Source: Clostridium formicaceticum
GTDB taxonomy: Bacteria > Bacillota > Clostridia > Peptostreptococcales > Natronincolaceae
Direction: 5' to 3'
DNA length: 64,000 bases
NCBI RefSeq assembly: GCF_001854185.1
Contig: NZ_CP017603.1
Location: forward strand, 930,001 to 994,000
Shown here: positions 37,776-47,117 of the stretch, in pieces
Numbering within the stretch: position 1 is the stretch's first letter
Layout: each line of letters opens with the position of its first letter
Made by a program: the position numbers and the translations under genes
The notes under the pieces: model-generated
Databases searched by the model: none
What the model saw: the letters and a program-made list of their open reading frames with translations, nothing else
Told to the model about the DNA's origin: nothing

Positions 37776-38738
37776 ATGCCTGTTAAAATACCTGATCATC
37801 TGCCAGCTACGGAAGTTTTAAATAAGGAAAATATTTTTGTTATGACGGAAAGTCGTGCACTCACCCAGGATATTCGTGCCTTAAAAATTGGTATTTTAAA
37901 CTTGATGCCCACCAAGATTACGACGGAAGTTCAAATTTTACGATTACTAGGTAATTCTCCCTTGCAGGTGGATATTGTACTTCTGCACCCCAAGAGTTAT
38001 AAGTCTAAACATACGCCAGAGAAACATTTAACCTCTTTTTATAAGACCTTCGACGACATAAAGGAGGAAAAGTTTGATGGACTTATTATCACTGGTGCCC
38101 CAGTGGAACATTTAGCTTTTGAAGAGGTGGCTTACTGGGAGGAACTAAAAGAGATTATGGCGTGGCAGCTTCACAATGTAACCTCCACCCTTCATATATG
38201 CTGGGGGGCACAGGCTGGGCTTTATTACCATTTTGGTATTCCTAAATATACATTATCCTCAAAAATGTTTGGCATATTTACGCATACAGTAACAAAAAGA
38301 AATGTACCACTTCTTAGAGGTTTTGATGACATCTTTTTGGCACCTCATTCTAGACATACTGAAGTAAAGAGAGAAGATATTGAAAAGGTTCCAGAACTTG
38401 AAATTTTGTCAGAGTCAGAGGAAAGTGGAATTTACATCGTGGCTACAAAGGATGGACGACAGGTTTTTGTAACAGGACACTCCGAATATGAACCACTAAC
38501 TTTAAAGGCCGAATATGATCGAGACGTAACCGCCGGCAAAGAAATAGAAAAACCCAAAAATTATTTTCCAAATGATGATCCCACCAAACCTCCTGTGGTT
38601 AACTGGAGAAGCCATGCTAACCTGTTGTTTTCCAATTGGTTGAATTATTACGTTTACCAACAGACCCCGTATAATATTAATGAGGTTTCCAAGGCAGAGG
38701 GTCAATGGGAGAGAAAACGCGAAGGTTCTCAAGTGTAA
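37776..38738 (+). CDS. metA: homoserine O-acetyltransferase (MetA family)
   Basis: A 320-residue enzyme of the MetA family that acylates homoserine. Its catalytic cysteine lies in [18 protein letters not shown], with a later His-Glu pair (GHSEYEP). Residue 111 is glutamate (in [12 protein letters not shown]). In characterised homologues this position favours acetyl-CoA, while glycine favours succinyl-CoA. This fits the O-acetylhomoserine sulfhydrylase encoded before it. The assignment of acyl donor rests on that single residue and the operon. Confidence 0.93.
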   Translation: MPVKIPDHLPATEVLNKENIFVMTESRALTQDIRALKIGILNLMPTKITTEVQILRLLGNSPLQVDIVLLHPKSYKSKHTPEKHLTSFYKTFDDIKEEKFDGLIITGAPVEHLAFEEVAYWEELKEIMAWQLHNVTSTLHICWGAQAGLYYHFGIPKYTLSSKMFGIFTHTVTKRNVPLLRGFDDIFLAPHSRHTEVKREDIEKVPELEILSESEESGIYIVATKDGRQVFVTGHSEYEPLTLKAEYDRDVTAGKEIEKPKNYFPNDDPTKPPVVNWRSHANLLFSNWLNYYVYQQTPYNINEVSKAEGQWERKREGSQV

Positions 38739-38755
38739 GTTTGTGAGAATATAAT

Positions 38756-38812
38756 AAAAAAGAGAGAATAGATATATACATATACCCCATATATCTATCT
38801 CTCTTTTTTTAT
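38756..38812 (+). terminator. terminator of metY-metA
   Basis: AAAAAGAGAGA with AATAGATATAT pairs with ATATATCTATCTCTCTTTTT across a short loop, then a T-run. Confidence 0.88.
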
Positions 38813-38897
38813 TTTAAGTGTGTTAAATAGCACACAAATAATTGATCGATAGACAACATCCAATATTTAGAATAGTTAAATTTTTTAGATAATTGTA

Positions 38898-38926
38898 TTG
38901 ACAGTATCCACAGATGCTGTTATAAT
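38898..38926 (+). promoter_or_regulatory. perfect sigma-A promoter of the 64-residue peptide gene
   Basis: TTGACA (38898-38903), 17-nt spacer, TATAAT (38921-38926): both boxes match the consensus exactly at the ideal spacing. This predicts strong transcription of the small gene that follows. Confidence 0.9.
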
Positions 38927-39002
38927 ACTTATTAACAATATTTTAATTATAAATTAAAAATTTTAAATACTCATTAAAACTAAAAAGAAAAGGATGATAT
39001 CC

Positions 39003-39197
39003 ATGCTTTGTAAAAAAATAGAAAACCAAAATAAAAAAAACCCGCTAACTACCTCTGTAGGATGTAAAGAAAAATTATCTCTTGTAGAAAAAAAAACCAC
39101 TAAACCTTCTACTGCTAAGTATACCATCACAAATAGCAACTGTAATTTAAACTTTTGGGGTGCAGGTCCTATGGATCAAGACCTTAAATTTTATTAA
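39003..39197 (+). CDS. 64-residue basic peptide of unknown function
   Basis: A small, Lys-rich protein starting MLCKKIENQNKKNPLTTSVG. It contains three cysteines and a C-terminal NCNLNFWGAGPMDQDLKFY patch. The ATG at 39003 follows AGGA at 8-nt spacing; an in-frame ATG at 38994 overlaps that site. It forms a complete unit with its own perfect promoter (38898-38926) and a terminator (39225-39260). It has no signal peptide and no domain I recognise. A basic leader with a short Cys/Trp/Gly-rich tail would suit a ribosomally made, modified peptide. No modifying enzyme is adjacent apart from the unrelated-looking E1-like gene at 39455, so that idea is weak. Confidence 0.6.
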   Translation: MLCKKIENQNKKNPLTTSVGCKEKLSLVEKKTTKPSTAKYTITNSNCNLNFWGAGPMDQDLKFY

Positions 39198-39224
39198 GAC
39201 ATATTTCTACGAAGTTCAATATGG

Positions 39225-39260
39225 CAAGGGCTACATCTGCGGCCCTTGGTTGTTTTTTTG
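39225..39260 (+). terminator. terminator of the 64-residue peptide gene
   Basis: CAAGGGC (39225-39231) and GCCCTTG (39242-39248) form a 7-bp GC-rich stem followed by a T-run at 39253-39259. Confidence 0.85.
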
Positions 39261-39310
39261 TTAATAAAGCAGCCTTAGACTATAGATCGCTAAAATTAGG
39301 TATAAAATGC

Positions 39311-39443
39311 AGCGGAATTTACTTGGAGGATGTAGTGCTTGATCTCCTACCTGCATAAGTAGATAACCCAAATCTTTGATTTGGTGTTAGTCACTTAGTT
39401 TGTTCACCTACAACTGAGGGTCTTAGCAATCCATCGAAGGATA
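39311..39443 (+). ncRNA. structured repeat element, copy 1 (HEARO/omega-RNA-like)
   Basis: Shares a nearly identical core with 55128-55300 and 57865-57977. The core folds as a long hairpin: TAAGT/ACTTA, TAAC/GTTA and CCAAATC/GATTTGG around a TTT loop, followed by a CTTAGCAA segment and an AGGATA end. A 5' hairpin pairs GTAG (39332-39335) with CTAC (39347-39350); in copy 2 the same positions are GTGA and TCAC, a compensatory change. Its 5' end is not clear because no ATGA flank is present. It sits between the small peptide gene and the convergent E1-like gene. Confidence 0.6.
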
Positions 39444-39454
39444 GAAATGCGTAT

Positions 39455-40138
39455 TTACAATTCCACGATATTATATTCCAATTCAAGGGTATTGATAAAG
39501 AGTATTTTTCTTCTAAGTATTTCGCCTCTGCCTATAAGTAATTTCAGTACTTCACTAACCTCTATAGAAGCCACTAATGCAGGGGTAAAAGAAGGGTTGC
39601 CTAATTCTTTTTCTACTCCCCTTATATCCTTTTTGGCATAGATTACATCTAATGTTCTATCCCCTGGAAGGATTGTTGTTACTTGCCCATACCAACCTGC
39701 AATGGCTCCATGAACCAAAGGTATATTAAACTTTTCTGCAGTCTCCTGTAAAATAAATCTAGTTTCTATGTTATCCAATGCATCTATGATTATGTCATGC
39801 CCCTGCAGGATTTCTTCGGCATTCTCTTTATTTAACTTGCCAACAATCGCATTTACATAGACATCAGAATTTACTAAAGCCATCCTTGCTTTGGCTGTTT
39901 CCGCTTTGCTCTTGCCTAAGGTAGCTTCATTGGATAAAATTTGACGGTTTAAATTTGACGCATCAAAGACATCTCCGTCTACCGCTGTTATGTATCCTAT
40001 GCCTAACCTTCCTAGCATTTCAATAATATAACCACCGAGTCCCCCGCATCCAATAACACACACTTTATGGTTCCTTAACTGTTGATTTTCCTCTTCGGAA
40101 AGTGTTTTCATATTTCTTTCATACCTTTTCAACACCAC
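39455..40138 (-). CDS. E1-like ThiF/MoeB/HesA adenylyltransferase
   Basis: A protein of about 225 residues with the E1-like nucleotide-binding motif VIGCGGLGGYIIEMLGRLG and the pattern DGDVFDASNLNRQI, DALDNIETR and NIPLVHGAIAGWYGQ. These mark the family that adenylates the C-terminal glycine of ThiS or MoaD. It lacks the rhodanese domain and the CXXC zinc site is not evident, so it is short. The frame opens with GTG at 40138, but GGGGGGAGC best fits the TTG at 40132. The thiamine operon has its own ThiF, so this one may serve the MoaD-like proteins of the AOR operon. That link is inference. Confidence 0.85.
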   Translation of the reverse strand: MVLKRYERNMKTLSEEENQQLRNHKVCVIGCGGLGGYIIEMLGRLGIGYITAVDGDVFDASNLNRQILSNEATLGKSKAETAKARMALVNSDVYVNAIVGKLNKENAEEILQGHDIIIDALDNIETRFILQETAEKFNIPLVHGAIAGWYGQVTTILPGDRTLDVIYAKKDIRGVEKELGNPSFTPALVASIEVSEVLKLLIGRGEILRRKILFINTLELEYNIVEL

Positions 40139-40242
40139 CGCTCCCCCCTATGCACTTTGTTCATTTCTATTATACTATACTTCATTTATCATTTGACAAA
40201 ATTTTTAGAATATTTTTATGAAAATTGTAATCAAATTTGCTT

Positions 40243-40299
40243 TGAGGATGTAGCCTGGCCTCCCGTTTCTGCAAGCGGGAGGCCGAAAGCACTACACTG
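40243..40299 (-). repeat. nested GC-rich inverted repeat
   Basis: TGTAG and CTACA flank a strong GGCCTCCCG/CGGGAGGCC hairpin. The element lies downstream of the 356-residue secreted protein gene and upstream of the E1-like gene. It has no T-run on either strand, so it is not a standard terminator. On the minus strand it reads TGTAGTGCTT at its 5' edge, the same string as in the 39.3-kb repeat. Confidence 0.6.
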
Positions 40300-40343
40300 A
40301 AGAATAACTATTATAGATGGGGTCTTTAGTTAACATGAATATT

Positions 40344-41414
40344 TTACTTAAAGGGCTTATACTGACTTACAGGAAGAACACGTGCAACATACACACGATC
40401 TATCATCACATTTCCATATTTCTTGCCATTGGGAGATATGACATTAAAGTACTCTTGGTTATACTGAATACCCCTAGTGGAATCTTGACTGGACCAATAT
40501 TTGAAACCTATTATTTGATTTCCCTCTCTAATCCACTCTAGGAACACAGCCGTGTGACCCGTATTGTTTTCTCTGCTTATGTCAATAAAATCTCCTGCCG
40601 CAGCTTCTTCTAAGTTTCGGATCCGTTGGCCTACTCCATATTTTTCTACAGCAACAGCAATGTTGCTCTGTGATTTAGGACCCTTTGCTGCGTACCAGGT
40701 AAGAACAAAATCGTATAGCTCGTCCCATGTCATATTATTAAAATTATCAGGAGAAATGCCCAACTGTCTATTTCTAGCCTGCATTGCTTTAAAAAACACC
40801 TCGAAGGTAATACCTGAGCAGTGGCTTGCCCTATTGCCGCTGGGGTGTGCCTTTAGCAATTCTTGATTTTGATAATGAAGTGTTGTGGTTACCCCATTGT
40901 AGTTGGCGTAATCATTATTCAGTAGATAAGGATACCTCCCCCCAGCAATTTTATAACTTTTGATGACCTGTAAAACATAGGGATTTAAGTATTGGCTTAA
41001 GTTCTTGTTTGCCCCTGCTGTCGGCGGTATAACTGCTGCTGTTTCCTCTGCCCCACTATCTTGTTCCACCTTCTCTTCGACTTCTCCTGAATCTTCCTTG
41101 TTCCCCCCTTTTTGCATTTCTGCGTCTTCTACTTCTGTTCCTGCGTTAGATTCTTCTTTTAACTGTATTTCTTCCCCTATCCTACCCATTACTTCTTTGT
41201 TTTCAAGCAACAAAGGTTTCTTTACTTTATTTTTTGATGGTAAAGGATTATGCAGCTGCGTAAAAAAATCCTCTGTAGTATATGTAGCACTCTCTGTTGT
41301 TACGTTATTTTTTTCTTGCATAAAGGGTTTATACATGGTAAAAACTATAATCGTTATCACACATAAAATAAGGGTTGTTATAAGGGTAACTATTTTCTTA
41401 CGGCGCATCTTCAT
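40344..41414 (-). CDS. membrane-anchored or secreted NlpC/P60-like cysteine peptidase fold protein
   Basis: A 356-residue protein with a basic N-terminus and one hydrophobic segment (residues 8-28) that would act as an uncleaved signal anchor. A low-complexity, acidic linker follows (about 75-130). The C-terminal 220 residues contain a cysteine in SHCSGITFEVF (C199) and a histidine in TGHTAVFLEW (H287), in the order and spacing of NlpC/P60 or CHAP-type cell-wall hydrolases. It may cleave peptidoglycan peptides, but the match is by motif only. It is a single-gene unit reading away from glnS. Confidence 0.6.
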   Translation of the reverse strand: MKMRRKKIVTLITTLILCVITIIVFTMYKPFMQEKNNVTTESATYTTEDFFTQLHNPLPSKNKVKKPLLLENKEVMGRIGEEIQLKEESNAGTEVEDAEMQKGGNKEDSGEVEEKVEQDSGAEETAAVIPPTAGANKNLSQYLNPYVLQVIKSYKIAGGRYPYLLNNDYANYNGVTTTLHYQNQELLKAHPSGNRASHCSGITFEVFFKAMQARNRQLGISPDNFNNMTWDELYDFVLTWYAAKGPKSQSNIAVAVEKYGVGQRIRNLEEAAAGDFIDISRENNTGHTAVFLEWIREGNQIIGFKYWSSQDSTRGIQYNQEYFNVISPNGKKYGNVMIDRVYVARVLPVSQYKPFK

Positions 41415-41610
41415 CCTGCTCCTTTTTTCTGTCGATTTTATAGTAATCGCCTGTAAAACCCTAATCTTTCAGGCAAAATTCTTCTCACAACTTATTATAC
41501 TAGACATATAAAGGACTAGATATAAGAAATATCTGTCAAAAACAAAGTTAAGGTTCCTGCCTATAGATTTACTCCTTATACTGAATTTTTACAGCCTTAG
41601 CTCTGTATAA

Positions 41611-41682
41611 ACAACAAAAAACCTGCTATATTCTGAAAATCACTTTTTCAGTGTCCTCAGATCCTCAGCAGGTTTGTTGTTA
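41611..41682 (-). terminator. large hairpin terminator of glnS
   Basis: On the minus strand AACCTGCTGAG and its partner with AGCAGGTT form an outer stem, with an inner CTGAAAAAGTGATTTTCAG hairpin, followed by TTTTTTG. Confidence 0.75.
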
Positions 41683-41690
41683 TTATTATT

Positions 41691-43343
41691 TTAAATCTTA
41701 AAAGAACTTTTTAATAATACAATTCTATTAAATACAATCTTATTTTCTTTTGTATCCTTAGGATCTACATTAAAGTAACCGTGTCGGAAGAATTGGAACT
41801 TATCTTGAAGCTCTGCCTTTTTCATGTTAGGCTCTACAAAACCCTCAATGACTTCAAGGGAATTTGGATTAATCTGATCTAAAAAGCTTTTTTCTTCTTC
41901 CTGTTCTTCCTCTAAGATCAAAGGTTCATATAGTCGAAAGGTTGCAGGCACTGCGTTTTTTGCATCTACCCAATGAATTGTTCCCTTTACCTTTCTTCCA
42001 GTAAAACCACTGCCACTTTTTGTTTCAGGGTCATAGGTACAGTGTAGTTCTATCACCTTACCTTTTTCATCCTTAATGACTTCATTGCATTTGATGAAAT
42101 AAGCGTGTTTCAATCTTACCTCGTTTCCAGGGAATAACCTAAAGTACTTTTTCGGTGGATTTTCCATAAAATCTTCTTCTTCAATATAAATCTCTCTAGA
42201 AAAAGGAATTTGTCGGTTTCCCATGGCAGGATCATCTGGATTGTTTTCTGCCTCTAGCATTTCCACCTGATCCTCTGGATAATTAGTGATGACCACTTTT
42301 AAAGGCTTTAATATCGCCATGGTTCTAGGGGCTTTAGCATTTAAATCTTCCCGAATAAAATGTTCCAACATTTGAACATCTACAACGCTATGACTTTTTG
42401 CAACGCCAATTTCTCTACAGAATCGCCTTATAGCTTCTGGTGTATATCCCTTTCTTCTAAGACCAGCAATCGTAGGCATTCTTGGATCGTCCCATCCATC
42501 TACAACACCTTCATCCACCAGTTGTTTTAATTTTCTCTTACTCATAACAGTGTTGGTTAAGTTTAGCCGAGCAAATTCAATTTGCTGTGGTTGGCTTTCT
42601 GTCTCACACTCTTGGATCACCCAATCGTACAATGGCCGATGGTCTTCAAATTCCATGGTACAAATAGAATGCGTCACCCCTTCTATAGCATCCTCTAGGG
42701 GATGGGCATAGTCATACATTGGGTAAATACACCACTTGTCTCCTGTATTATGATGACTGGCATGAAGGATTCGATAAAGCACTGGATCTCTCATATTGAG
42801 ATTTGGTGAAGCCATGTCAATTTTTGCTCTCAGCACCTTCTCTCCATCCTTAAACTCCCCTTTACGCATGCGGTCAAATAAATCTAAGTTTTCCTCTACA
42901 GAACGATTTCTATAGGGGCTTTCCTTTCCTGCCTCTGTTAGGGTTCCACGATATCCTCTTATTTCCTCTGCTGATAAATCACATACATAGGCTTTTCCTT
43001 TTTTGATCAGCAGCATCGCACGTTGGTACATTTCTTCAAAGTAATCAGAGGCAAAATAAAGGTTCTCCCATTGAAAACCTAGCCACTGAACATCTTCTTT
43101 AATAGATTCAACATACTCCGTGTCTTCCTTAGCTGGATTCGTATCATCAAAGCGCAAGTTTGTCTTGCCGTTAAACTCATCTGCTAACTCGAAGTTCAAT
43201 ACGATGGACTTCGCGTGTCCTATATGTAAATATCCATTAGGCTCTGGTGGAAAACGCGTTACAATCTCTTTATGTTTCCCTACTTGCAAATCCTGGTGAA
43301 CAATATTTTTTATAAAGTTTGAACTGGTAGGTTTGTTTTCCAT
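41691..43343 (-). CDS. glnS: glutaminyl-tRNA synthetase
   Basis: A 550-residue class I aminoacyl-tRNA synthetase with the HIGH motif in [15 protein letters not shown] and the KMSKS equivalent VMSKRKL. The anticodon-binding beta-barrels follow ([24 protein letters not shown]). Many Firmicutes lack GlnRS and use GluRS plus GatCAB, so its presence here is typical only of some Clostridia that gained it from proteobacteria-like donors. Length and motifs are normal for the bacterial enzyme of about 550 residues. It is monocistronic. Confidence 0.96.
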   Translation of the reverse strand: MENKPTSSNFIKNIVHQDLQVGKHKEIVTRFPPEPNGYLHIGHAKSIVLNFELADEFNGKTNLRFDDTNPAKEDTEYVESIKEDVQWLGFQWENLYFASDYFEEMYQRAMLLIKKGKAYVCDLSAEEIRGYRGTLTEAGKESPYRNRSVEENLDLFDRMRKGEFKDGEKVLRAKIDMASPNLNMRDPVLYRILHASHHNTGDKWCIYPMYDYAHPLEDAIEGVTHSICTMEFEDHRPLYDWVIQECETESQPQQIEFARLNLTNTVMSKRKLKQLVDEGVVDGWDDPRMPTIAGLRRKGYTPEAIRRFCREIGVAKSHSVVDVQMLEHFIREDLNAKAPRTMAILKPLKVVITNYPEDQVEMLEAENNPDDPAMGNRQIPFSREIYIEEEDFMENPPKKYFRLFPGNEVRLKHAYFIKCNEVIKDEKGKVIELHCTYDPETKSGSGFTGRKVKGTIHWVDAKNAVPATFRLYEPLILEEEQEEEKSFLDQINPNSLEVIEGFVEPNMKKAELQDKFQFFRHGYFNVDPKDTKENKIVFNRIVLLKSSFKI

Positions 43344-43598
43344 TTTGTTCCCCTTCCTTTTTTATTTTGTTATCTATTATCCTCTATATTGAAATAAATA
43401 TATCATATATTTTGATTTTTTTCCATGTGTCCCACAGATATTTTAGCATAAAACCATACAGAATGTATTTTTTGAAGGAAAAGAAAACAAAATACATTTA
43501 GTAAAATAATAAGGATGCGTATTTCATGGCCAATGTCCAATTTCAGTTAAAGGAACCCTTCTTTACAAATTATAACCTTATTTAGGAGGAATAAAATT

Positions 43599-45113
43599 AT
43601 GAAAGATCTTTTAAGCATCAATCCTCAATCCTATTGGCTCGCCTCTACGGAAAAAACAGACTATCCTACGCTGCAAGAGGACCTTGTAGTAGATGTTGTC
43701 ATCATAGGAGGTGGCATGACTGGTATTACTGCTGCTACCTTATTAAAAAAAGAGGGCCTTAAGGTGGCTATTATTGAAGCCGATGGTATTTTACAAGGCA
43801 CCACAGGCCATACCACCGCTAAAATTACCTCTCAGCACGGTCTCATCTATGATAAAATTAAAAACCAAATGGGAGAAGAAAAGGCACGGCAGTATGCTGA
43901 TGCAAACCAGTCTGCCATCCACATGATTGCAGACTTGATCAAAGAAAAAAATATTGATTGTGATTTTTCATGGCAGTCTGCCTTTGTCTATACACAATCG
44001 GAAACTTACGTACAAAAAATTGCAAACGAAGCGAAAACTGCTGCCTTTTTAGACATTAAAGCCACTTATACAGAGGACTTACCTCTACCCTTTCCTATCA
44101 AAGCAGCGGTAGCCTTCGAAGGGCAAGCTCAATTTCATCCTAGAAAATACTTATTGGCTCTTGCCAAAGAAATACCTGGAGATGGCAGTTACATCTTCGA
44201 AAACACAAAAGCAGTTGATATTGAAGAAAAAAATCCTGCTATCGTTATTACAGAGAAAGGACCCAGAGTGTTTGCTTTCAATGTTATCATTGCATCCCAT
44301 TACCCCTTCTACGATAAACCTGGATTTTATTTTTCAAGACTTTATCCAGAGCGTTCCTATGTATTAGGGTTAAACGCAAAGGAAAAGTTTCCTGGCGGCA
44401 TGTTTATCAGCGCTGAAGAACCCACCCGTTCTTTGCGTTCTCAAGCTTTTAAAGATAAAGAACTTATCCTCCTTAGTGGTGAGCATCATAAAACAGGTCA
44501 TGGAAAGAGCACCCTTTCCCATTACAAAAATTTAGAGAAGTTTGCTAATGAACATTTTGAAATAGAGGATATCCTGTTTAGGTGGTCCACGCAGGATTAT
44601 TCTACACCGGATGGTCTTCCCTATGCAGGCCAGCTAACAGCAACAATTCCTAATATCTATGTGGCTACAGGCTTCCACAAATGGGGGATGACCAACAGCA
44701 CTGTATCTGCTATGCTTTTGAGAGATCTTATCGTAAAGGGCGACAGTCCATGGGCCTCAGTATACGATCCCTCTCGTTTTACTCCTGCTGCTTCAGCCTC
44801 TAATTTCATCGTAGAAAATGTAGATGTAGCTGTCAACTTTGTTTCAGGCAAAATTTTACCTGCTGCGACAAATCAGGATCTCCAACCAAATGAGGGTAAG
44901 GTCCTACAAGTAGAAGGAAAAAAGGTAGGGGCTTATCGAGACGAGAAGGGAGAATTACATTTAGTAGATACCACATGCACGCATATGTACTGCGAAACAA
45001 AATGGAATGATGCCGAAAAAACTTGGGATTGTCCCTGTCATGGTTCTAGGTTTTCCTGCGATGGAGATATTGTTGAAGGTCCTGCACTAAAACCACTAAC
45101 AAAATATAAGTAG
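43599..45113 (+). CDS. FAD-dependent oxidoreductase with C-terminal Rieske domain
   Basis: A 504-residue protein. The N-terminal half is a DAO-type FAD oxidoreductase with the dinucleotide motif VDVVIIGGGMTGITAATLLKKEG, the pattern TTGHTTAKITSQHG, and TGFHKWGMTNSTVSAMLLRD near the end of the domain. The last 90 residues are a Rieske [2Fe-2S] domain with CTHMYC and CPCHGSRF. This fusion is a common family in Firmicutes with unproven substrates, often thought to act on amines. It has no signal peptide. It is monocistronic, with a symmetric terminator downstream. Confidence 0.9.
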   Translation: MKDLLSINPQSYWLASTEKTDYPTLQEDLVVDVVIIGGGMTGITAATLLKKEGLKVAIIEADGILQGTTGHTTAKITSQHGLIYDKIKNQMGEEKARQYADANQSAIHMIADLIKEKNIDCDFSWQSAFVYTQSETYVQKIANEAKTAAFLDIKATYTEDLPLPFPIKAAVAFEGQAQFHPRKYLLALAKEIPGDGSYIFENTKAVDIEEKNPAIVITEKGPRVFAFNVIIASHYPFYDKPGFYFSRLYPERSYVLGLNAKEKFPGGMFISAEEPTRSLRSQAFKDKELILLSGEHHKTGHGKSTLSHYKNLEKFANEHFEIEDILFRWSTQDYSTPDGLPYAGQLTATIPNIYVATGFHKWGMTNSTVSAMLLRDLIVKGDSPWASVYDPSRFTPAASASNFIVENVDVAVNFVSGKILPAATNQDLQPNEGKVLQVEGKKVGAYRDEKGELHLVDTTCTHMYCETKWNDAEKTWDCPCHGSRFSCDGDIVEGPALKPLTKYK

Positions 45114-45125
45114 TAATATCAAAAG

Positions 45126-45171
45126 TGCAGAGGTCTTTCTAACCCTATTTAGAAAGACCTCTGCATTCTTT
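45126..45171. terminator. bidirectional terminator
   Basis: A 16-bp perfect stem (GCAGAGGTCTTTCTAA and TTAGAAAGACCTCTGC) with T-rich tails on both sides, between convergent genes. Confidence 0.88.
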
Positions 45172-45174
45172 TAT

Positions 45175-45765
45175 TTATCTCAATTTACTTTTAAAGATTT
45201 GGGTTAAGGTATAAGGGTCTTTTGCTGTCATGATAGAAGACATTACCGCAATACCCTTCGCTCCTGTTTTAATAGTTTTCTGTGCATTTTCTGGTGTAAT
45301 GCCCCCTAATGCAATAATAGGTATTGTAGTCTCTCGTCTCATCTCTTCTATAAACCTTAAACCTCTAGGTTTTACTCCTTTTTTACAGTCAGTTTCAAAT
45401 ACATGGCCTGCTAATAAATAGCCAGCCCCTTGCTTTTCTGCTAAGATTCCTTCCTCTACACTGTGGACAGATACCCCTAAAAATCCTTCAAAAGAAGGTT
45501 TTGTTTCCATAAATTCTTGAAAGCCCGTATGATATCCTTCTGCGTTTATCTCTTTCGCCACCGTTAGATTGCGATTAACGATGAGTGCAGTGTTGGTGTC
45601 CTGCGTGATCTTTTTGATCTCCGCGGCCAATGGCAGCAATTCTTTATAGGTTAGGTCCTTCTCTCTTAAAATAATGGCATCTACTCCGCCTCGGACAGCT
45701 TCTTTAATAACCCTAACTAGACCTCCTGATGAAACTAATTTCCTATTGGTGATGAAATAAAGCAT
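45175..45765 (-). CDS. tenI: thiazole tautomerase TenI
   Basis: A 196-residue TIM-barrel protein of the ThiE/TenI family. The central segment GHVFETDCKKGVKPRGL matches Bacillus TenI closely, and SVHSVEEGILAEKQGAGYLL fits TenI better than ThiE. The ThiE pattern for HMP-pyrophosphate binding is not present. TenI aromatises the thiazole product of ThiG. It is the last gene of the thiamine operon and abuts thiC without spacing. No thiE or thiD lies in the operon, so coupling of thiazole and pyrimidine must depend on genes elsewhere. Confidence 0.85.
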   Translation of the reverse strand: MLYFITNRKLVSSGGLVRVIKEAVRGGVDAIILREKDLTYKELLPLAAEIKKITQDTNTALIVNRNLTVAKEINAEGYHTGFQEFMETKPSFEGFLGVSVHSVEEGILAEKQGAGYLLAGHVFETDCKKGVKPRGLRFIEEMRRETTIPIIALGGITPENAQKTIKTGAKGIAVMSSIMTAKDPYTLTQIFKSKLR

Positions 45766-47079
45766 TTATTCATCCTCTCTCAATATATTTAAGTTTTTTC
45801 CCTCCATAATTTTGTTCATATTTCTCATGGAACACATTTTACCACACATTGTACAGCTATCCTCATGCTCCGGCATAGATTCTTTTCTATATCTTCGTGG
45901 CTTCTCAGGATCAATTGCCAGCTCAAACATCCTTTCCCAGTTTAACTGTTGTCTTGCTGTACTCATTTGATGATCCCATTCTCTAGCACCCTTAATGTTT
46001 TTGGCTATATCCCCTGCATGAGCAGCAATTCTAGAAGCAATAATTCCCTCCTTCATGTCCTCTAAGTTAGGAAGTCTTAGATGTTCTGCTGGGGTAACAT
46101 AGCAGAGGAAATCTGCACCATGGCTGGCTGCAATGGCTCCTCCAATAGCGCTTGTAATATGGTCATAGCCTGGCGCTACATCCGTAACAATAGGTCCCAG
46201 TACATAAAAAGGTGCTCCATGGCAAAGCTTTTTCTCAAGAGTCATGTTTGCAGCAATTTCATTGATGGCCATATGCCCTGGGCCCTCGATGATTACCTGT
46301 ACATTTCTCTCCCAAGCCTTTAAAGTCAACTCTCCTAAAATCATCAACTCTTTAATTTGGCTGGCATCAGTAGCATCATGGATACTGCCAGGTCTGCAGG
46401 CATCCCCAAGACTTAAGGTTAAGTCATATTTTTCGCAGATATCTAATAATCTATCATAGTATTGGAAAAAAGGATTCTCCTGCTGATTTAGCTCCATCCA
46501 GGCATACATTAAGGAGCCTCCCCTTGAAACAATATTGGTAAGTCTCTTATTTCTCTTAAAAACCTCTGCCGTCTCTTTATTGATGCCTGCATGAATCGTC
46601 ACAAAGTCTACCCCATCTTCAGCATGCTTTTCTACTACCTCTAAGAACTCCTCTGCAGTAATGTCACTTAGCTCCTTATTATAAAAACCTAAGGCATCAT
46701 AGACAGGTACTGTTCCAATCATAGCAGGTGACATTTCTACAAGTCTTTTTCTAAATTCCTCTGTTTTTCCAAAGGAGCTTAAGTCCATGATGGCTTCTGC
46801 CTTCATATCCAATGCTGTTTGCACCTTTTCTAATTCCGCTTCAATATTAGGACAGTCCTTGGATACACCTAAATTTACATTGATCTTAGTTCTTAAACCT
46901 TCTCCCACACCTTCAGGATCTAAAGATGTATGATTTTTATTAGCAGGAATAACTACCTTTCCTTGAGCTACAAGCTCTCTTAAGGTTTCTATCGCCATCC
47001 CTTCCTTGCTGGCTACAATCTCCATCTGTTTCGTAATGATCCCTTTTTTCGCCGCATCCATTTGTGTTGTATAAGTCAT
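45766..47079 (-). CDS. thiC: phosphomethylpyrimidine synthase
   Basis: A 437-residue ThiC, which rearranges aminoimidazole ribotide to the HMP phosphate of thiamine by radical SAM chemistry. It begins [22 protein letters not shown] and has the conserved [20 protein letters not shown] and [16 protein letters not shown]. The C-terminal cluster motif reads CTMCGKMC, which is CX2CX3C, one residue shorter than the usual CX2CX4C; this may be a clade feature. Its position between thiH and tenI, 39 nt after thiH, supports the assignment. Confidence 0.95.
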   Translation of the reverse strand: MTYTTQMDAAKKGIITKQMEIVASKEGMAIETLRELVAQGKVVIPANKNHTSLDPEGVGEGLRTKINVNLGVSKDCPNIEAELEKVQTALDMKAEAIMDLSSFGKTEEFRKRLVEMSPAMIGTVPVYDALGFYNKELSDITAEEFLEVVEKHAEDGVDFVTIHAGINKETAEVFKRNKRLTNIVSRGGSLMYAWMELNQQENPFFQYYDRLLDICEKYDLTLSLGDACRPGSIHDATDASQIKELMILGELTLKAWERNVQVIIEGPGHMAINEIAANMTLEKKLCHGAPFYVLGPIVTDVAPGYDHITSAIGGAIAASHGADFLCYVTPAEHLRLPNLEDMKEGIIASRIAAHAGDIAKNIKGAREWDHQMSTARQQLNWERMFELAIDPEKPRRYRKESMPEHEDSCTMCGKMCSMRNMNKIMEGKNLNILREDE

Positions 47080-47117
47080 TTTTATTCATCTCCCTTAAAA
47101 GTAATTTTTTTATCTTT

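Noticed and set aside
39003-40138. RiPP-like pair of the 64-residue peptide with the E1-like enzyme, as in microcin C-type systems
   Set aside because: The genes are convergent with separate transcription and a repeat between them, and the E1-like protein looks like ordinary MoeB/ThiF. The peptide does not end in the short C-terminal tail adenylated by MccB.
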